From positions 61,199-125,198 of the forward strand of contig VXOJ01000063.1 in NCBI GenBank assembly GCA_009840115.1: a stretch of 64,000 bases of DNA, written 5' to 3'. How positions within the stretch are numbered: position 1 is the first letter of the stretch; each line of letters begins with the position of its first letter. Made by a program: the position numbers and the translations under genes. Source of the stretch: Gemmatimonadales bacterium (GTDB taxonomy: Bacteria > Gemmatimonadota > Gemmatimonadetes > Palauibacterales > Palauibacteraceae). Shown here in pieces: positions 23,958 through 33,077 of this stretch. The notes under the pieces are model-generated. The model was given only the letters and a program-made list of their open reading frames with translations. It had not been told where the DNA came from and searched no databases.

Positions 23958-25982
23958 ATGCTGGAACATCTGCTGGAGACCGAGGTGGCCAAGCGTCCGC
24001 CGACCGTGCGCTTCAAGGGCCGGATTCTCTTTCTCACCGAAGATCCGGACCTCATCCGCCGCCAGCTCGCGGGGGAGGACCTCGACTGGGATCCGTCGAT
24101 CCCGCTGCGCGACGACATTTCGACCGATGAGATCACGCCCGGCTGGGTCTGCTACCACTTCGACGAGAAGTTGGGGGAATACCCCTACGTGGGACTTCTT
24201 TGCGGCGACGAACGCCCGATCGGCCGCAACGACATCCGGAAGGGCGGCTTCGTGTGCTCCGTGTCCGGGAAGAGGCGCGGGAAGGGGTCGAGCCGGGAGG
24301 CTTCGCCGTATGCCGAGCGCGCCGCCGGCCTCCGCGTCGTCATCGGGGAGAACATCGAGCGCATCTACGGTGAGAATTGCGCGAACATCGGCCTCCTCGC
24401 ATCGACGGATTTCTCCCTCATCGAGAAGATCCGGCGCGGGGAGGAAATCCCGCTCGACGCGTTCATCGGAGACGCGGGGCGCATTCAGCGCGACATTATC
24501 GAGTACGGCGGGCTGCTCGACTACGCCGTGGCGAGGCTGAAAGGACTCGTCACCCTCCCGGGCATCACGACCCCGGCGGACCGCCCGCAGACGATCGCGG
24601 AGAAGATCATCGCCCGGCACTGGGTCACCGACGCGGCCTCGGGCGCGCTGGGCGTTCCGGCCGTGGAACCGGGCGACACCGGTTTCCTCCGGGCGGATCT
24701 TCGCTTCTCCCACGAGTACGTGACCCCGATGGCGTCGACGTTCTGGGAGGACTTCGCGGGCGACGCGGGACTGAACCATACCGAATCCATCGTCTTCTTC
24801 CGGGACCACCTCGCGTTCCTCGACGAAGTCATCACGGAGGAGAGGAAGGCGGCCGGCCTGCTCGACGCGGCGCATGCGCTGCACGACCGGCAACGAGAGT
24901 TCGCGGCCGCGAAGGGCGTGCGCCTGCACGGCGAACTGCCCGACCGCACCGGGAGCGAGGGGATCTGCCACATCATGGTGCAGGACCGCTACGCGCTCCC
25001 CGGCCAGATCATCATCGGCAGCGATTCGCACACCCCGCATGCAGGCGCGCTGGGATGCGTGGCCTTCGGCGTGGGGACGTCCGCGATCGTCAACGCCTGG
25101 GCGACCCGCGACGTTCGGCTGGAAGTGCCGGAGTCGATCCGGGTGAACATCACGGGCGCGCCGCCCGCCGGCGTCGTGGCGAAAGACCTGATCCTCGAAC
25201 TGCTGCGTCACCCGACCGTCAAGAGCGGCGAGGCCATCGGCCGCATCATCGAATTCACGGGGGAGGCCGTGGAGGCGCTGTCCATCGACGAACGCGCGAC
25301 GCTGACGAACATGGCGGCGGAGGTCGGGGGCTTCACCGGAATCATCGCCCCGGATGCGAAGACGGTGGCGTGGATCGCCGGACGGCGCGGCTTGGCGGTG
25401 GACGAGGTCCGGGCGCTGTGCGACGGACTGTACAGCGACGCGGGGGCGGACTACGCGGCGACGATCGAGATGGACGCGGGCGGTATCGAACCGATGGTCG
25501 CGACCCCGGGCGATCCCGGAAACGGCGTGCCCGTCTCGGCCCTCGAAGGAGACGTGAGTCTGGACACCGTGTTCGTCGGGGCCTGCACCGGCGCGAAGCG
25601 GGCGGACTTCGAGATGTATGCCGCGGTGGCGCGGGAGGCGGTGGCGGCGGGGAAGCGCGTGCCCGCGTCCGTCCGCGCCTATGCCCAGTACGGTTCCATC
25701 GACGTGGAGGCGTGGAGCCGGGAACAGGGCCACGACCGGGCGCTCCGGGATGCGGGATTCGATGTCCTCGCTCCCGGCTGCGGAGCCTGCATCAACGCGG
25801 GGCCCGGGGTGTCGACGACGAAGGAGCAGGTCACGGTCAGTTCCATCAACCGGAACTTCCCCGGCCGCAGTGGACCGGGGCAGGTGTACCTGGCAAGTCC
25901 GTTGACGTGCGTGGCCTCGGCGATCGAGGGAAGAATCGTCGCGTACGGGAATCAGGCGTGGAGCCGCGGGGCCGCCCGCTAG
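23958..25982 (+). CDS. aconitase-family hydratase with N-terminal swivel domain
   Basis: About 674 residues from the ATG at 23958, which has GGGAG upstream; an ATG at 23904 is also possible. The small LeuD-like swivel domain comes first (about 25-190, with RDDISTDEITPGW). The large LeuC/aconitase domains follow, with GSDSHTPHAG and the [4Fe-4S] ligands Cys543 (GACTG) and Cys608/Cys611 (GCGAC). Swivel-first order is known from AcnB, but the AcnB HEAT-like domain is missing. Candidate reactions are aconitate, methylaconitate or isopropylmalate-type isomerisation; sequence alone does not decide. Confidence 0.78.
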   Translation: MLEHLLETEVAKRPPTVRFKGRILFLTEDPDLIRRQLAGEDLDWDPSIPLRDDISTDEITPGWVCYHFDEKLGEYPYVGLLCGDERPIGRNDIRKGGFVCSVSGKRRGKGSSREASPYAERAAGLRVVIGENIERIYGENCANIGLLASTDFSLIEKIRRGEEIPLDAFIGDAGRIQRDIIEYGGLLDYAVARLKGLVTLPGITTPADRPQTIAEKIIARHWVTDAASGALGVPAVEPGDTGFLRADLRFSHEYVTPMASTFWEDFAGDAGLNHTESIVFFRDHLAFLDEVITEERKAAGLLDAAHALHDRQREFAAAKGVRLHGELPDRTGSEGICHIMVQDRYALPGQIIIGSDSHTPHAGALGCVAFGVGTSAIVNAWATRDVRLEVPESIRVNITGAPPAGVVAKDLILELLRHPTVKSGEAIGRIIEFTGEAVEALSIDERATLTNMAAEVGGFTGIIAPDAKTVAWIAGRRGLAVDEVRALCDGLYSDAGADYAATIEMDAGGIEPMVATPGDPGNGVPVSALEGDVSLDTVFVGACTGAKRADFEMYAAVAREAVAAGKRVPASVRAYAQYGSIDVEAWSREQGHDRALRDAGFDVLAPGCGACINAGPGVSTTKEQVTVSSINRNFPGRSGPGQVYLASPLTCVASAIEGRIVAYGNQAWSRGAAR

Positions 25983-26000
25983 ACGAGGGCGAGGTTCGGG

Positions 26001-28724
26001 CTAGACCGGCTCGACCCTCACGGGGCAGACCTTCAACTCGGCCGTGTGCGTGATCGGGTCGTAGCCGCCTCCGGTGAGGAAGTTCACCGGCACGTCGTTG
26101 AAGCTGAATGACGCGAACACGGTCCCGGGCGGGGATCGGTCGTTCGCCTCGACCTTGATCCGCACCTCGCCGCGCGGGCTCGACATCATGGCCCAGCCGC
26201 CGTCCTCGAGACCCCATTTCGACACGTCGGTCGGGTGCATCTCGAGGCGCTCTTCCGACAGCAGGTACTCGATCCCCGCCGCACGCCCCGTCTGCGTTCT
26301 CGTGTGATAGGCCGGCAGTCGGCGCCCCGTCGTAAGCCAGATCGGGTATTCCTCCGAGATCGTCTCCGCCGGATCCCGGTACCGGATCAACTGGAAGATC
26401 CCGCGCCCGTTCTCGAACTCGCCCTGGTGAAGGATGGGCGTGCCGGGGTGACCCCGCTCCGGCACCGGCCAGTGGTACTCGCCGTGCTCGATGACGTCCC
26501 AGTCCAGGCCGGCGTAGATCGGCGAGAGCGAGCAGAGTTCGTTGAACACCTGCTTGGCCGACTCGAACTCGAAGCCCTTCAACCCCATGCGCTGCGCGAT
26601 ACGGGACACGCACCACCAGTCGGGCTTCGCCTCGCCCGGCGGGTCCACCGCCTTCCGCAGACGCTGAACGCGCCGCTCCGTGTTGGAGCACACGCCGTCC
26701 GTCTCCGCCCACGCGGTGGCCGGGAGCACGACATCGGCCAGCTGCGCCGTCTCGGTGAGGAAGATGTCGATCACCACGAGGTGGTCGAGACTCCTGAGCG
26801 CATGCTCGCAATGCTCCCGGTCGGGGTCCGTGACGACAGTGTTCTCGCCGTTGATGATCATGGCGCGGATCCGGTCGCCGCACATGTCGAGTGCCGTGAC
26901 CTTCGTGGGCCCCAGTTCCAGGTCGACCTCCCGACCGTAGGCGGCGGCGAACTTCGCCTGGTACGCCGGGTCGAGTACGTCCTGGAAGCCGGGGTAGTTG
27001 TTCGGCAGCGCCCCGGAGTCTCCCGCGCCCTGGATGTTGTTCTGGCCGCGCATCGGATTGATCCCGGTCCCCTCGCGGCCGACGTTGCCGGTCATGAGGG
27101 CGAGATTGCAGAGACTCTGCACGTTGTCCACGCCGCAGATGTGCTCCGTGATCCCGAGCGTGTAGTAGATTGCTCCGCGTTCGGCCTTCGCATACCAGCG
27201 CGCCGCCTCCGCGATCAACTTCGCGTCCACCCCGGTGATGGACTCGGCCCATTCCGGCGGGTATTCCAGGACGTGCTCCACGAAGTCCCGGCCTTCCGTC
27301 GTGCGCGCGGCGACGAAGTCCTCGTCCATCAGTCCCTCGCGCGCGATCACGTGGGCCATGCCGAGCAGGAGCGCGACATCGGATCCCACCCTCAGCGGCA
27401 GGTAGATGTCGGCCATCTCGGCCAGCGCAATCCGTCTCGGATCGGCAACGATGAGCTTGGCGCCCTGGGCCACGGCGCGCTTGATACGGGTGGCCGCAAC
27501 GGGATGGCACTCGGTCATGTTGGTCCCGATACAGAAGATCACATCGGGCTTATCCATGTCCGCGAGTGGATTCGACATCGCCCCCCGTCCGATAGAGGCC
27601 GCCAGACCGGCGACCGTGGGAGCGTGTCAAGCACGGCTGCAGTTGTCGATCTGGTTCGTACCGAACGCGCCTCGGATGAACCGCTGCATCATGTAGGCGG
27701 CTTCGTGCGGCGCACGTCCGGAGGCGACGCCGTACACCGAATGCCTGCCGTGATTCTCCACCGCCGCCGTGAACCCCGCCGCCGCGCGGTCGAGGGCCGT
27801 GTCCCAGTCGGTTTCGTGGAGTTCGCCGTCCTCGCCCCGCACCATCGGATAGGCCAGCCGGTCGGGGTGCTGCACGAAGTCGAACGCGAACTGCCCCTTG
27901 ACGCAGAGCGCGCCCTCGTTGGCGGGCCCATCCATCGCCGGCTGGACGCCGATCAGCTTGTCGCCCCGCGACATCAGGTCGACGGCACACCCGACGCCGC
28001 AGTACGGGCAGACGGTCCGCGTCTTCTCGGTCTCGCCCGGCACGTCCGCGTTCGCGAGCGCCTTGATGTCGGCGAGGGCTCCGGTCGGGCAGGTCTGCAC
28101 GCACTGCCCGCAGAACGTGCACGCCGAGTCTCCCAGCAGGCCCTCGAACTCCGTGGTGATCTGCGTCTCGAATCCGCGGTTCATGACCGAGATCGCGTAG
28201 TCGCCCTCCTGCTCGGCGCACACCCGCACGCAGCGGTAGCAGGAGATGCAGTTCTCGTAGTCTCGGAGGATGAAGGGGTTGTCGTCGTCCGGCCGGCTGC
28301 GGCCGGACCTGGCCCCGGCGAAGCGGCCCGTCCGGGCGTCGTAGCGGTCGAGCAGGACCGCCATCTCCTGCGAGGCGTATCCGGAGAGCGGGTCGACATC
28401 CATGTCGCGGTTCTCGGAGGCGACCATCTCCATCAGCACGCGGCGGTGCATGTCGAGCCGCGCCGATCGGGTCGTGATCCGCATCCCGGGCTCCGCCCGC
28501 ATGGTGCAGGAGGCGACCGGGTTGCGGGCGCCGTCGAGTTCCACGATGCAGAGGCGGCAGCCGCCGAAGGCTTCCAGGCGCGGATCGTAGCACAGCGTCG
28601 GGATCTCCTTGCGGTGCCGCTCGGAGACCTCGTACAGGCTCTCGCCCCGACGGACGCCGACCTTCTCGCCGTCGAGCGTGATCTCGAAGTCGAAGCCCGT
28701 GCCGTTGCCCGAATTGTCGCTCAA
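26001..28724 (-). CDS. fdhF: NAD-linked formate dehydrogenase alpha subunit, selenocysteine-containing
   Basis: 907 residues if the in-frame TGA at 27627-27629 is read as selenocysteine 366. The N-terminus is NuoG-like: [2Fe-2S] Cys45, 56, 59, 73, then CISCYRCVRVC (159-169) and CTFCGQCVQTC (202-212). The molybdopterin domain starts with CPYCGVGC. The TGA falls in NCSRA-U-HAPTVAGL, exactly where FDHs carry catalytic Sec or Cys, and the frame stays open for 542 codons after it. A SECIS hairpin follows. The start is a TTG with GGAGG five bases upstream. It oxidises formate to CO2, passing electrons to FdsGB. A stop-codon reading would cut the protein in two within the active site. Confidence 0.9.
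27597..27615 (-). promoter_or_regulatory. bacterial SECIS element in fdhF
   Basis: On the minus strand, eleven bases after the TGA, GGTCGCC pairs with GGCGGCC over seven base pairs (one G-T) around the loop GGTCT. From memory, E. coli fdhF has the same loop and the same distance from its UGA, where SelB binds. The bulged U of the E. coli stem is not obvious here. Confidence 0.85.
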
Positions 28725-28849
28725 ACCCACCTCCGGAGGCAGGTGTCGTGTCCCGACCCCGCACCGCTGGAAACTGCCGGGCCCACTAACATGATGCGCC
28801 GCGCGCGCGGCGACAAATCCGGTCGCCGCCCCCCTGTCCGGAATCTCCG

Positions 28850-30514
28850 CTAGACGGACTGAGCGACGTGCCGGGAGACGCGATCCGGGAAGTAGCGGAT
28901 CAGGCTCTCCGTGATGAGCGGGGCCGCCTGTCCGAGGCCGCACGCGCTCGTCTGCATCATCGTGTCGCCCAGATCGTGCACCTCGTCGATCCAGGCGCCG
29001 ATGTCGGGCGGGCCGTCGCCGTGCAGGCGCTCCGTCAGGCGCTGCGTGCCGATGCGGCAGGGGAAGCACTTGCCGCAGGATTCCTCGGCGAAGAACTCCA
29101 TGGCGGAATGCGCGACCTCGATCATGTCCCGCGAGTCGTCGAACACCATGATGCCGCCCGCCCCCAGAAAAGACCCCTTCGAGCGGATGTCGGGCTCGTC
29201 CAGCGTGACGTCGAGCGCCTCGCCCGCCAGGAAGCCGCCCGAGAGCCCCGCCATCGTCACCGCCTGGATCTTCCGTCCGCCCGGCACGCCGCCGGCCCAG
29301 TCGTCGATCAGCGTCATCAGCGGGAAGCCCATCGGTACTTCGTAGTTGCCGGGGCGGGCGACGTCCCCGGAGAGCGAGATCACCTTCGTGCCCGCGTGGT
29401 CGCCGATCCCGAGCCCGCGGTACCAGTCGGCGCCGTGCACGAGGATATGGGGCACGGACGCCAGCGTTTCGACGTTGTTCACGACCGTGGGAAGGTCTTC
29501 GTACCCGTGCGTCACCGGGAAGGGCGGCCGGTTGCGCGGGAACGGGTGCTTGCCCTCGAGGCTGTTGAGAAGAGACGTCTCCTCGCCGCAGATGTAGGCG
29601 CCCGCGCCGCGGCGCACCCAGAGGTCGAACGGTCGTCCGGGCCCCAGGGCATCCGGCCCCAGCAGCCCGGCGTCGCGGGCCTCTTCCAGGGCCGTCTCCA
29701 GGATGTGCAGCGTATCCGGATATTCGTAGCGAAGGTAGATGAATCCCCGCATGGCGCCCGTCGCGAAGCCGGCGGCGATCATCCCTTCGATCACCGCGTG
29801 CGGGTCGTAGTCCATCAGCGCCCGGTCCTTGAAGCAGCCCGGCTCCCCCTCGTCCGCGTTACAGACGATGGTCCTGGGCTCGCCCGCGGCCTCCGCCACC
29901 GCCCGCCACTTGCGTCCGGTGGGGAAGCCGGCGCCGCCACGCCCCGCCAGGCCGCTGGCGTCGATGATGTCGAGGAGCGCATCGGGCCGCCCGCGGAGGG
30001 CGTTCTCGAGGCCGGCATAGCCGCCCGACGCCCGATAGCCCGCCAGCGTCGCGCGTCCGGGAGTCCGAATGTGCGCGAACACGCATTCCTCAACGTCCGG
30101 GTGTGGAGCGGGAGGGAGAGGCGAGGGTCGGGAGGCGAGTTCCGCGACCGTGGTTCCGCAGAGGACGCGGTCCCGGTCCAGGACCGGAATCGGCTCATCG
30201 CAGCGGCCGGGGCAGGGCATCGCCTGGGCGTTCGGCAGCCCGGCCAGCAGTTCGTTCGCCCCGGCCAGCGCGCAGATCGGCCCCGTGCAGACGCGGGCGC
30301 GAGCGTAGCCGTCGGGGTCACGGGAAAAGTGGTGGTAGAAGGTTATCGTCCCGAAGAGATCGGCGATCGGAATCCGCAGGTCCTCGGAGATGGCTCTGAG
30401 GGACTCCTCGGAGAGAAACCCATCCCTCTCGTGGAATTCGTGCAGCAGCGGAAGCAGGGGAGCCGGTCGTGCCCGCCATTTCGCGAGCAGATCCGCGTCC
30501 GAGGGCATGTTCAT
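28850..30514 (-). CDS. fdsB: formate dehydrogenase NuoE-NuoF fusion subunit (FdsG-FdsB)
   Basis: 554 residues joining two complex I-type modules. The NuoE/FdsG part (1-130) has [2Fe-2S] Cys76, 81, 101 and 105 (CTGPIC and CPGRC). The NuoF/FdsB part has the FMN/NADH site GRGGAGFPTGRKW and the [4Fe-4S] motif ESCGKCFPCRIGTQR with a late Cys in SACGLGQ. It passes electrons from the formate dehydrogenase to NAD+. The ATG at 30514 is chosen because a promoter -10 lies seven bases before it. The 125-base gap to fdhF shows no gene. Confidence 0.9.
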   Translation of the reverse strand: MNMPSDADLLAKWRARPAPLLPLLHEFHERDGFLSEESLRAISEDLRIPIADLFGTITFYHHFSRDPDGYARARVCTGPICALAGANELLAGLPNAQAMPCPGRCDEPIPVLDRDRVLCGTTVAELASRPSPLPPAPHPDVEECVFAHIRTPGRATLAGYRASGGYAGLENALRGRPDALLDIIDASGLAGRGGAGFPTGRKWRAVAEAAGEPRTIVCNADEGEPGCFKDRALMDYDPHAVIEGMIAAGFATGAMRGFIYLRYEYPDTLHILETALEEARDAGLLGPDALGPGRPFDLWVRRGAGAYICGEETSLLNSLEGKHPFPRNRPPFPVTHGYEDLPTVVNNVETLASVPHILVHGADWYRGLGIGDHAGTKVISLSGDVARPGNYEVPMGFPLMTLIDDWAGGVPGGRKIQAVTMAGLSGGFLAGEALDVTLDEPDIRSKGSFLGAGGIMVFDDSRDMIEVAHSAMEFFAEESCGKCFPCRIGTQRLTERLHGDGPPDIGAWIDEVHDLGDTMMQTSACGLGQAAPLITESLIRYFPDRVSRHVAQSV

Positions 30515-30521
30515 GCCGTCA

Positions 30522-30550
30522 TAGTTACCCGCAGACGCGAATAGCGGCAA
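30522..30550 (-). promoter_or_regulatory. fdsB-fdhF promoter, leaderless type
   Basis: On the minus strand, -35 TTGCCG (30545-30550), a 17 bp spacer and -10 TAACTA (30522-30527), with seven bases to the ATG at 30514. It faces away from the fdhD promoter about 45 bases off, so one regulator could serve both. Confidence 0.5.
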
Positions 30551-30595
30551 ACGACCGTGCAGCCTCGGCGTCGAGTGCGACGGTCGACGGAGCGC

Positions 30596-30626
30596 TTGCT
30601 ACACCTGGCGGTCGACACCGTAACTT
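30596..30626 (+). promoter_or_regulatory. fdhD promoter, leaderless type
   Basis: -35 TTGCTA (30596-30601), a 19 bp spacer and -10 TAACTT (30621-30626), with six bases to the fdhD ATG at 30633. Confidence 0.5.
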
Positions 30627-30632
30627 TGGCCC

Positions 30633-31469
30633 ATGATTACGCCCCGAAGAAACACCGCCCGGGTCGACATCGATCGCGTGTCCAAAGCCTCGAGCCGGAG
30701 GCGGCGCGACGCCGTCGCGGTCGAAGAACCGCTCGAGATCCGGATCGCGCCCGCGGACGGAGGAGAACACCAGGTGGCCGTGACGATGCGCACGCCGGGG
30801 GATGACTTCGACCTCACGGCCGGGTTCCTCTTCTCGGAGGGGCTGCTCGGACAGCGGTCCGATATCGCCGACCTGCGGTACTGCGTCGACGTGGAGACGC
30901 AGGAATACAACATCGTCACCGCGCATCTGAGCGAGACGGCGCGCTTCGACCCGGCGGAGCTGACCCGGAACTTCTATACGACATCGAGTTGCGGCGTCTG
31001 CGGAAAGGCGTCGCTCGAGGCGATCGAGATTCGCGGCTGTGCGCCCGTGCCGGCCGAGGGTCCGACGATCGCGGCCGAGACTGTGCGCAGCCTCCCTGGA
31101 GCGCTTCGCCGCCGCCAGCCGGTGTTCGAACGGACGGGCGGGCTGCACGCGGCCGGCCTGTTCGACACGGCAGGTGAACTGCGCCTCCTGCGCGAAGACA
31201 TCGGGCGCCACAACGCGCTCGACAAGGTGATCGGCGACCGGTTCCTCCAGGAAGCTCTGCCCCTGGGCGACACGGTGCTGGCCGTGAGCGGCCGGGCTTC
31301 CTTCGAGATCATGCAGAAGGCGCTCGCGGCCGGAATCCCGATCGTCGCGGCCGTGGGCGCCCCCTCGAGCCTCGCCGTCGACGTGGCCGGAGAGTTCGGT
31401 ATGACGCTGATCGGCTTCGCGAAGCCAACGGGATTCAACATCTACACCGGGCGTCACCGCGTCGACTGA
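30633..31469 (+). CDS. fdhD: formate dehydrogenase sulfurtransferase FdhD
   Basis: 278 residues. FdhD moves sulfur from a cysteine desulfurase onto the molybdenum cofactor, which is needed for formate dehydrogenase activity. The Cys pair lies in SSCGVCGKA (Cys120, Cys123). MRTPGDDFDLTAGFLFSEG, LREDIGRHNALDKVIG and VSGRASFEIMQKAL are family motifs. It is divergent from the formate dehydrogenase structural genes, confirming that the cluster is meant to produce active enzyme. Confidence 0.95.
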   Translation: MITPRRNTARVDIDRVSKASSRRRRDAVAVEEPLEIRIAPADGGEHQVAVTMRTPGDDFDLTAGFLFSEGLLGQRSDIADLRYCVDVETQEYNIVTAHLSETARFDPAELTRNFYTTSSCGVCGKASLEAIEIRGCAPVPAEGPTIAAETVRSLPGALRRRQPVFERTGGLHAAGLFDTAGELRLLREDIGRHNALDKVIGDRFLQEALPLGDTVLAVSGRASFEIMQKALAAGIPIVAAVGAPSSLAVDVAGEFGMTLIGFAKPTGFNIYTGRHRVD

Positions 31470-31511
31470 GGAACCGCATCCACCCCGGTCCCCTCCCGCG
31501 GGGGCCGATCC

Positions 31512-32999
31512 TCAGGGCGGCAGCGCGCGCCCGATCCGGAGCGCGAGGTCGACGGCCGACTTCCGCCATCCCGTCAGCGTCGACCGGCGGTAGGCGTCGG
31601 CGGTACGCTTCACCCCCTCGCTCATCGTCGGGTACGGATGGACCAGCGACGCGAGCGTCCCCAGCTTCACCCCCGCCTTCATCGCGAGCGAGATCTCCGC
31701 AATCATCGTCCCCGCGTCGGGCGCCAGGATGTGCCCGCCCAGAATCCGGCCTCCCTTTCCGACGACGATCTTCACGCGGCCCATGGCGGCGCGCTCGGCG
31801 ATCGCCCGGTCGAGGTTCCCGATGTCGTAGACGTGGGCGGACACCGAGTCCCCGTGCCGGTCGCGCGCCTCGGCTTCGGTGAGGCCGACGTGCGCGAGTT
31901 CGGGGTCGGTATAGGTGCACCACGGAATCACGCGGTAGTCAATGTTCGCGCGGACGGGGAAGAGCGCGTTCTGGACCACGGTGCGCGCTTCGTGGTCGGC
32001 GACGTGCGTGAACAGGAATCCGCCGGTCACATCGCCGGCCGCGAAGATGTGCTTGCGGGAGGTGCGGAGTCTGGCGTCGACGGTGACCCAGCCTCCGGCC
32101 GTCTCGACCCCCGCGGCGTCCAGCCCCAGATCCTCCGTGTTGGGCGCGCGCCCCGCGGCGACCAGGACCTCGTCGACTTCGAGCGTCTCCGCACGCTCCT
32201 CCGCGCTCCGCCCTTCCTCCGCGGTCGCGGGGGGCGCGATCGTCACCCGCCGACGGTGCCCCGTGCGGTCGACACGCGTCACGATACGACCCGTCCGGAT
32301 GCGGATACCTTCTTCCCGCAGCCTGCTCGTCAGCAGGTCCGCGAGTTCGGGCTCCTCGCGCACCATGAGCCGGTCGAGCAGTTCGACGACCGTGACCTCG
32401 GTCCCGAGACGGCGATACGCCTGCGCGAGTTCGACGCCGATCGGCCCGCCGCCGACCACCGCGAGCGAGGCGGGGATCGTGTCCCGGTCGAACGCCTCCG
32501 CATGCGTGAAGTAACCCGCCTCCTCGAGTCCCGGAATCGGAGGCACCGCGGCTCGGGAGCCGGTGGCGATCACGAAGCGCCGCGCGCGGAGGCGCCGGCC
32601 ATCCACCTCGACTTCATGCGGAGAGACAAAACGCGCCGCCCCCTCGACCACATCGACGCCCATGGCGCGAAAACGCTCCGGATCGTCGTGCGGCTCGATC
32701 TGCGCGCGGACGTCGCGGACGCTCGAGAGCACGTCGGTGGCTTCGATCTCCTGCCGCGGTATCCCGAGCCCGAAAGAGGCCGCGTCGCGAACGTGCCGGG
32801 CCACCCGGGCCGAGCCGATGAGCGCCTTGGAAGGCACGCATCCCGTCCACAGGCAGTCGCCGCCCAGGCGGTCGCGCTCGATCAGGGCCACGCTCGCGCC
32901 CAGCCCCGCGCTGCCGGCCGCCGTCACGAGACCCGCGGTACCTCCGCCGATGGCGACGATGTCGAACGTCCGGTCTCGAACCACGTTGCTCCTCCCCAT
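31512..32999 (-). CDS. FAD-dependent disulfide oxidoreductase, mercuric reductase-like
   Basis: 495 residues of the class I pyridine nucleotide-disulfide oxidoreductases. IVAIGGGTAGLVTA binds FAD, GGDCLWTGCVPSKAL holds the redox Cys49/Cys54, VVGGGPIGVELA binds NAD(P)H, and the C-terminus has VHPYPTMSEGVKR. The HPYPT motif is typical of the mercuric reductase-like group rather than lipoamide dehydrogenase (HAHPTLSE). There is no C-terminal Cys pair or N-terminal metal-binding domain, so mercury reduction is doubtful. It converges on fdhD. Confidence 0.82.
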   Translation of the reverse strand: MGRSNVVRDRTFDIVAIGGGTAGLVTAAGSAGLGASVALIERDRLGGDCLWTGCVPSKALIGSARVARHVRDAASFGLGIPRQEIEATDVLSSVRDVRAQIEPHDDPERFRAMGVDVVEGAARFVSPHEVEVDGRRLRARRFVIATGSRAAVPPIPGLEEAGYFTHAEAFDRDTIPASLAVVGGGPIGVELAQAYRRLGTEVTVVELLDRLMVREEPELADLLTSRLREEGIRIRTGRIVTRVDRTGHRRRVTIAPPATAEEGRSAEERAETLEVDEVLVAAGRAPNTEDLGLDAAGVETAGGWVTVDARLRTSRKHIFAAGDVTGGFLFTHVADHEARTVVQNALFPVRANIDYRVIPWCTYTDPELAHVGLTEAEARDRHGDSVSAHVYDIGNLDRAIAERAAMGRVKIVVGKGGRILGGHILAPDAGTMIAEISLAMKAGVKLGTLASLVHPYPTMSEGVKRTADAYRRSTLTGWRKSAVDLALRIGRALPP

Positions 33000-33041
33000 G
33001 GAAGGTGATCGATTTCACCGGGCCACCATGGCCGTTTTTCC

Positions 33042-33071
33042 TTGCCGGGCGTCCCGATTCCCGCTTAGCTT
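33042..33071 (+). promoter_or_regulatory. promoter of the sphingolipid operon, leaderless type
   Basis: -35 TTGCCG (33042-33047), an 18 bp spacer and -10 TAGCTT (33066-33071), with six bases to the GTG at 33078. Confidence 0.55.
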
Positions 33072-33077
33072 CGCTTC

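Noticed and set aside
27579..27629. fdhF as two genes or a frameshifted pseudogene
   Set aside because: Both halves are in one frame, are separated by a single TGA at the catalytic position, and a SECIS-like hairpin follows.
28725..28849. tRNA-Sec (selC) between fdhF and fdsB
   Set aside because: No T-loop, acceptor stem or long variable arm could be recognised in these 125 bases.
26235..28853. 872-codon open frame on the plus strand opposite fdhF
   Set aside because: Its translation is a low-complexity Arg/Asp/Pro shadow typical of antisense frames in GC-rich genes, while the minus strand has clear conserved motifs. Similar long shadows occur opposite sdhA, yidC and sufB.
31512..32999. Mercuric reductase as a true mercury-resistance gene
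   Set aside because: There is no merR, merT or merP nearby, no heavy-metal domain and no C-terminal Cys pair, so only the family relation is claimed.
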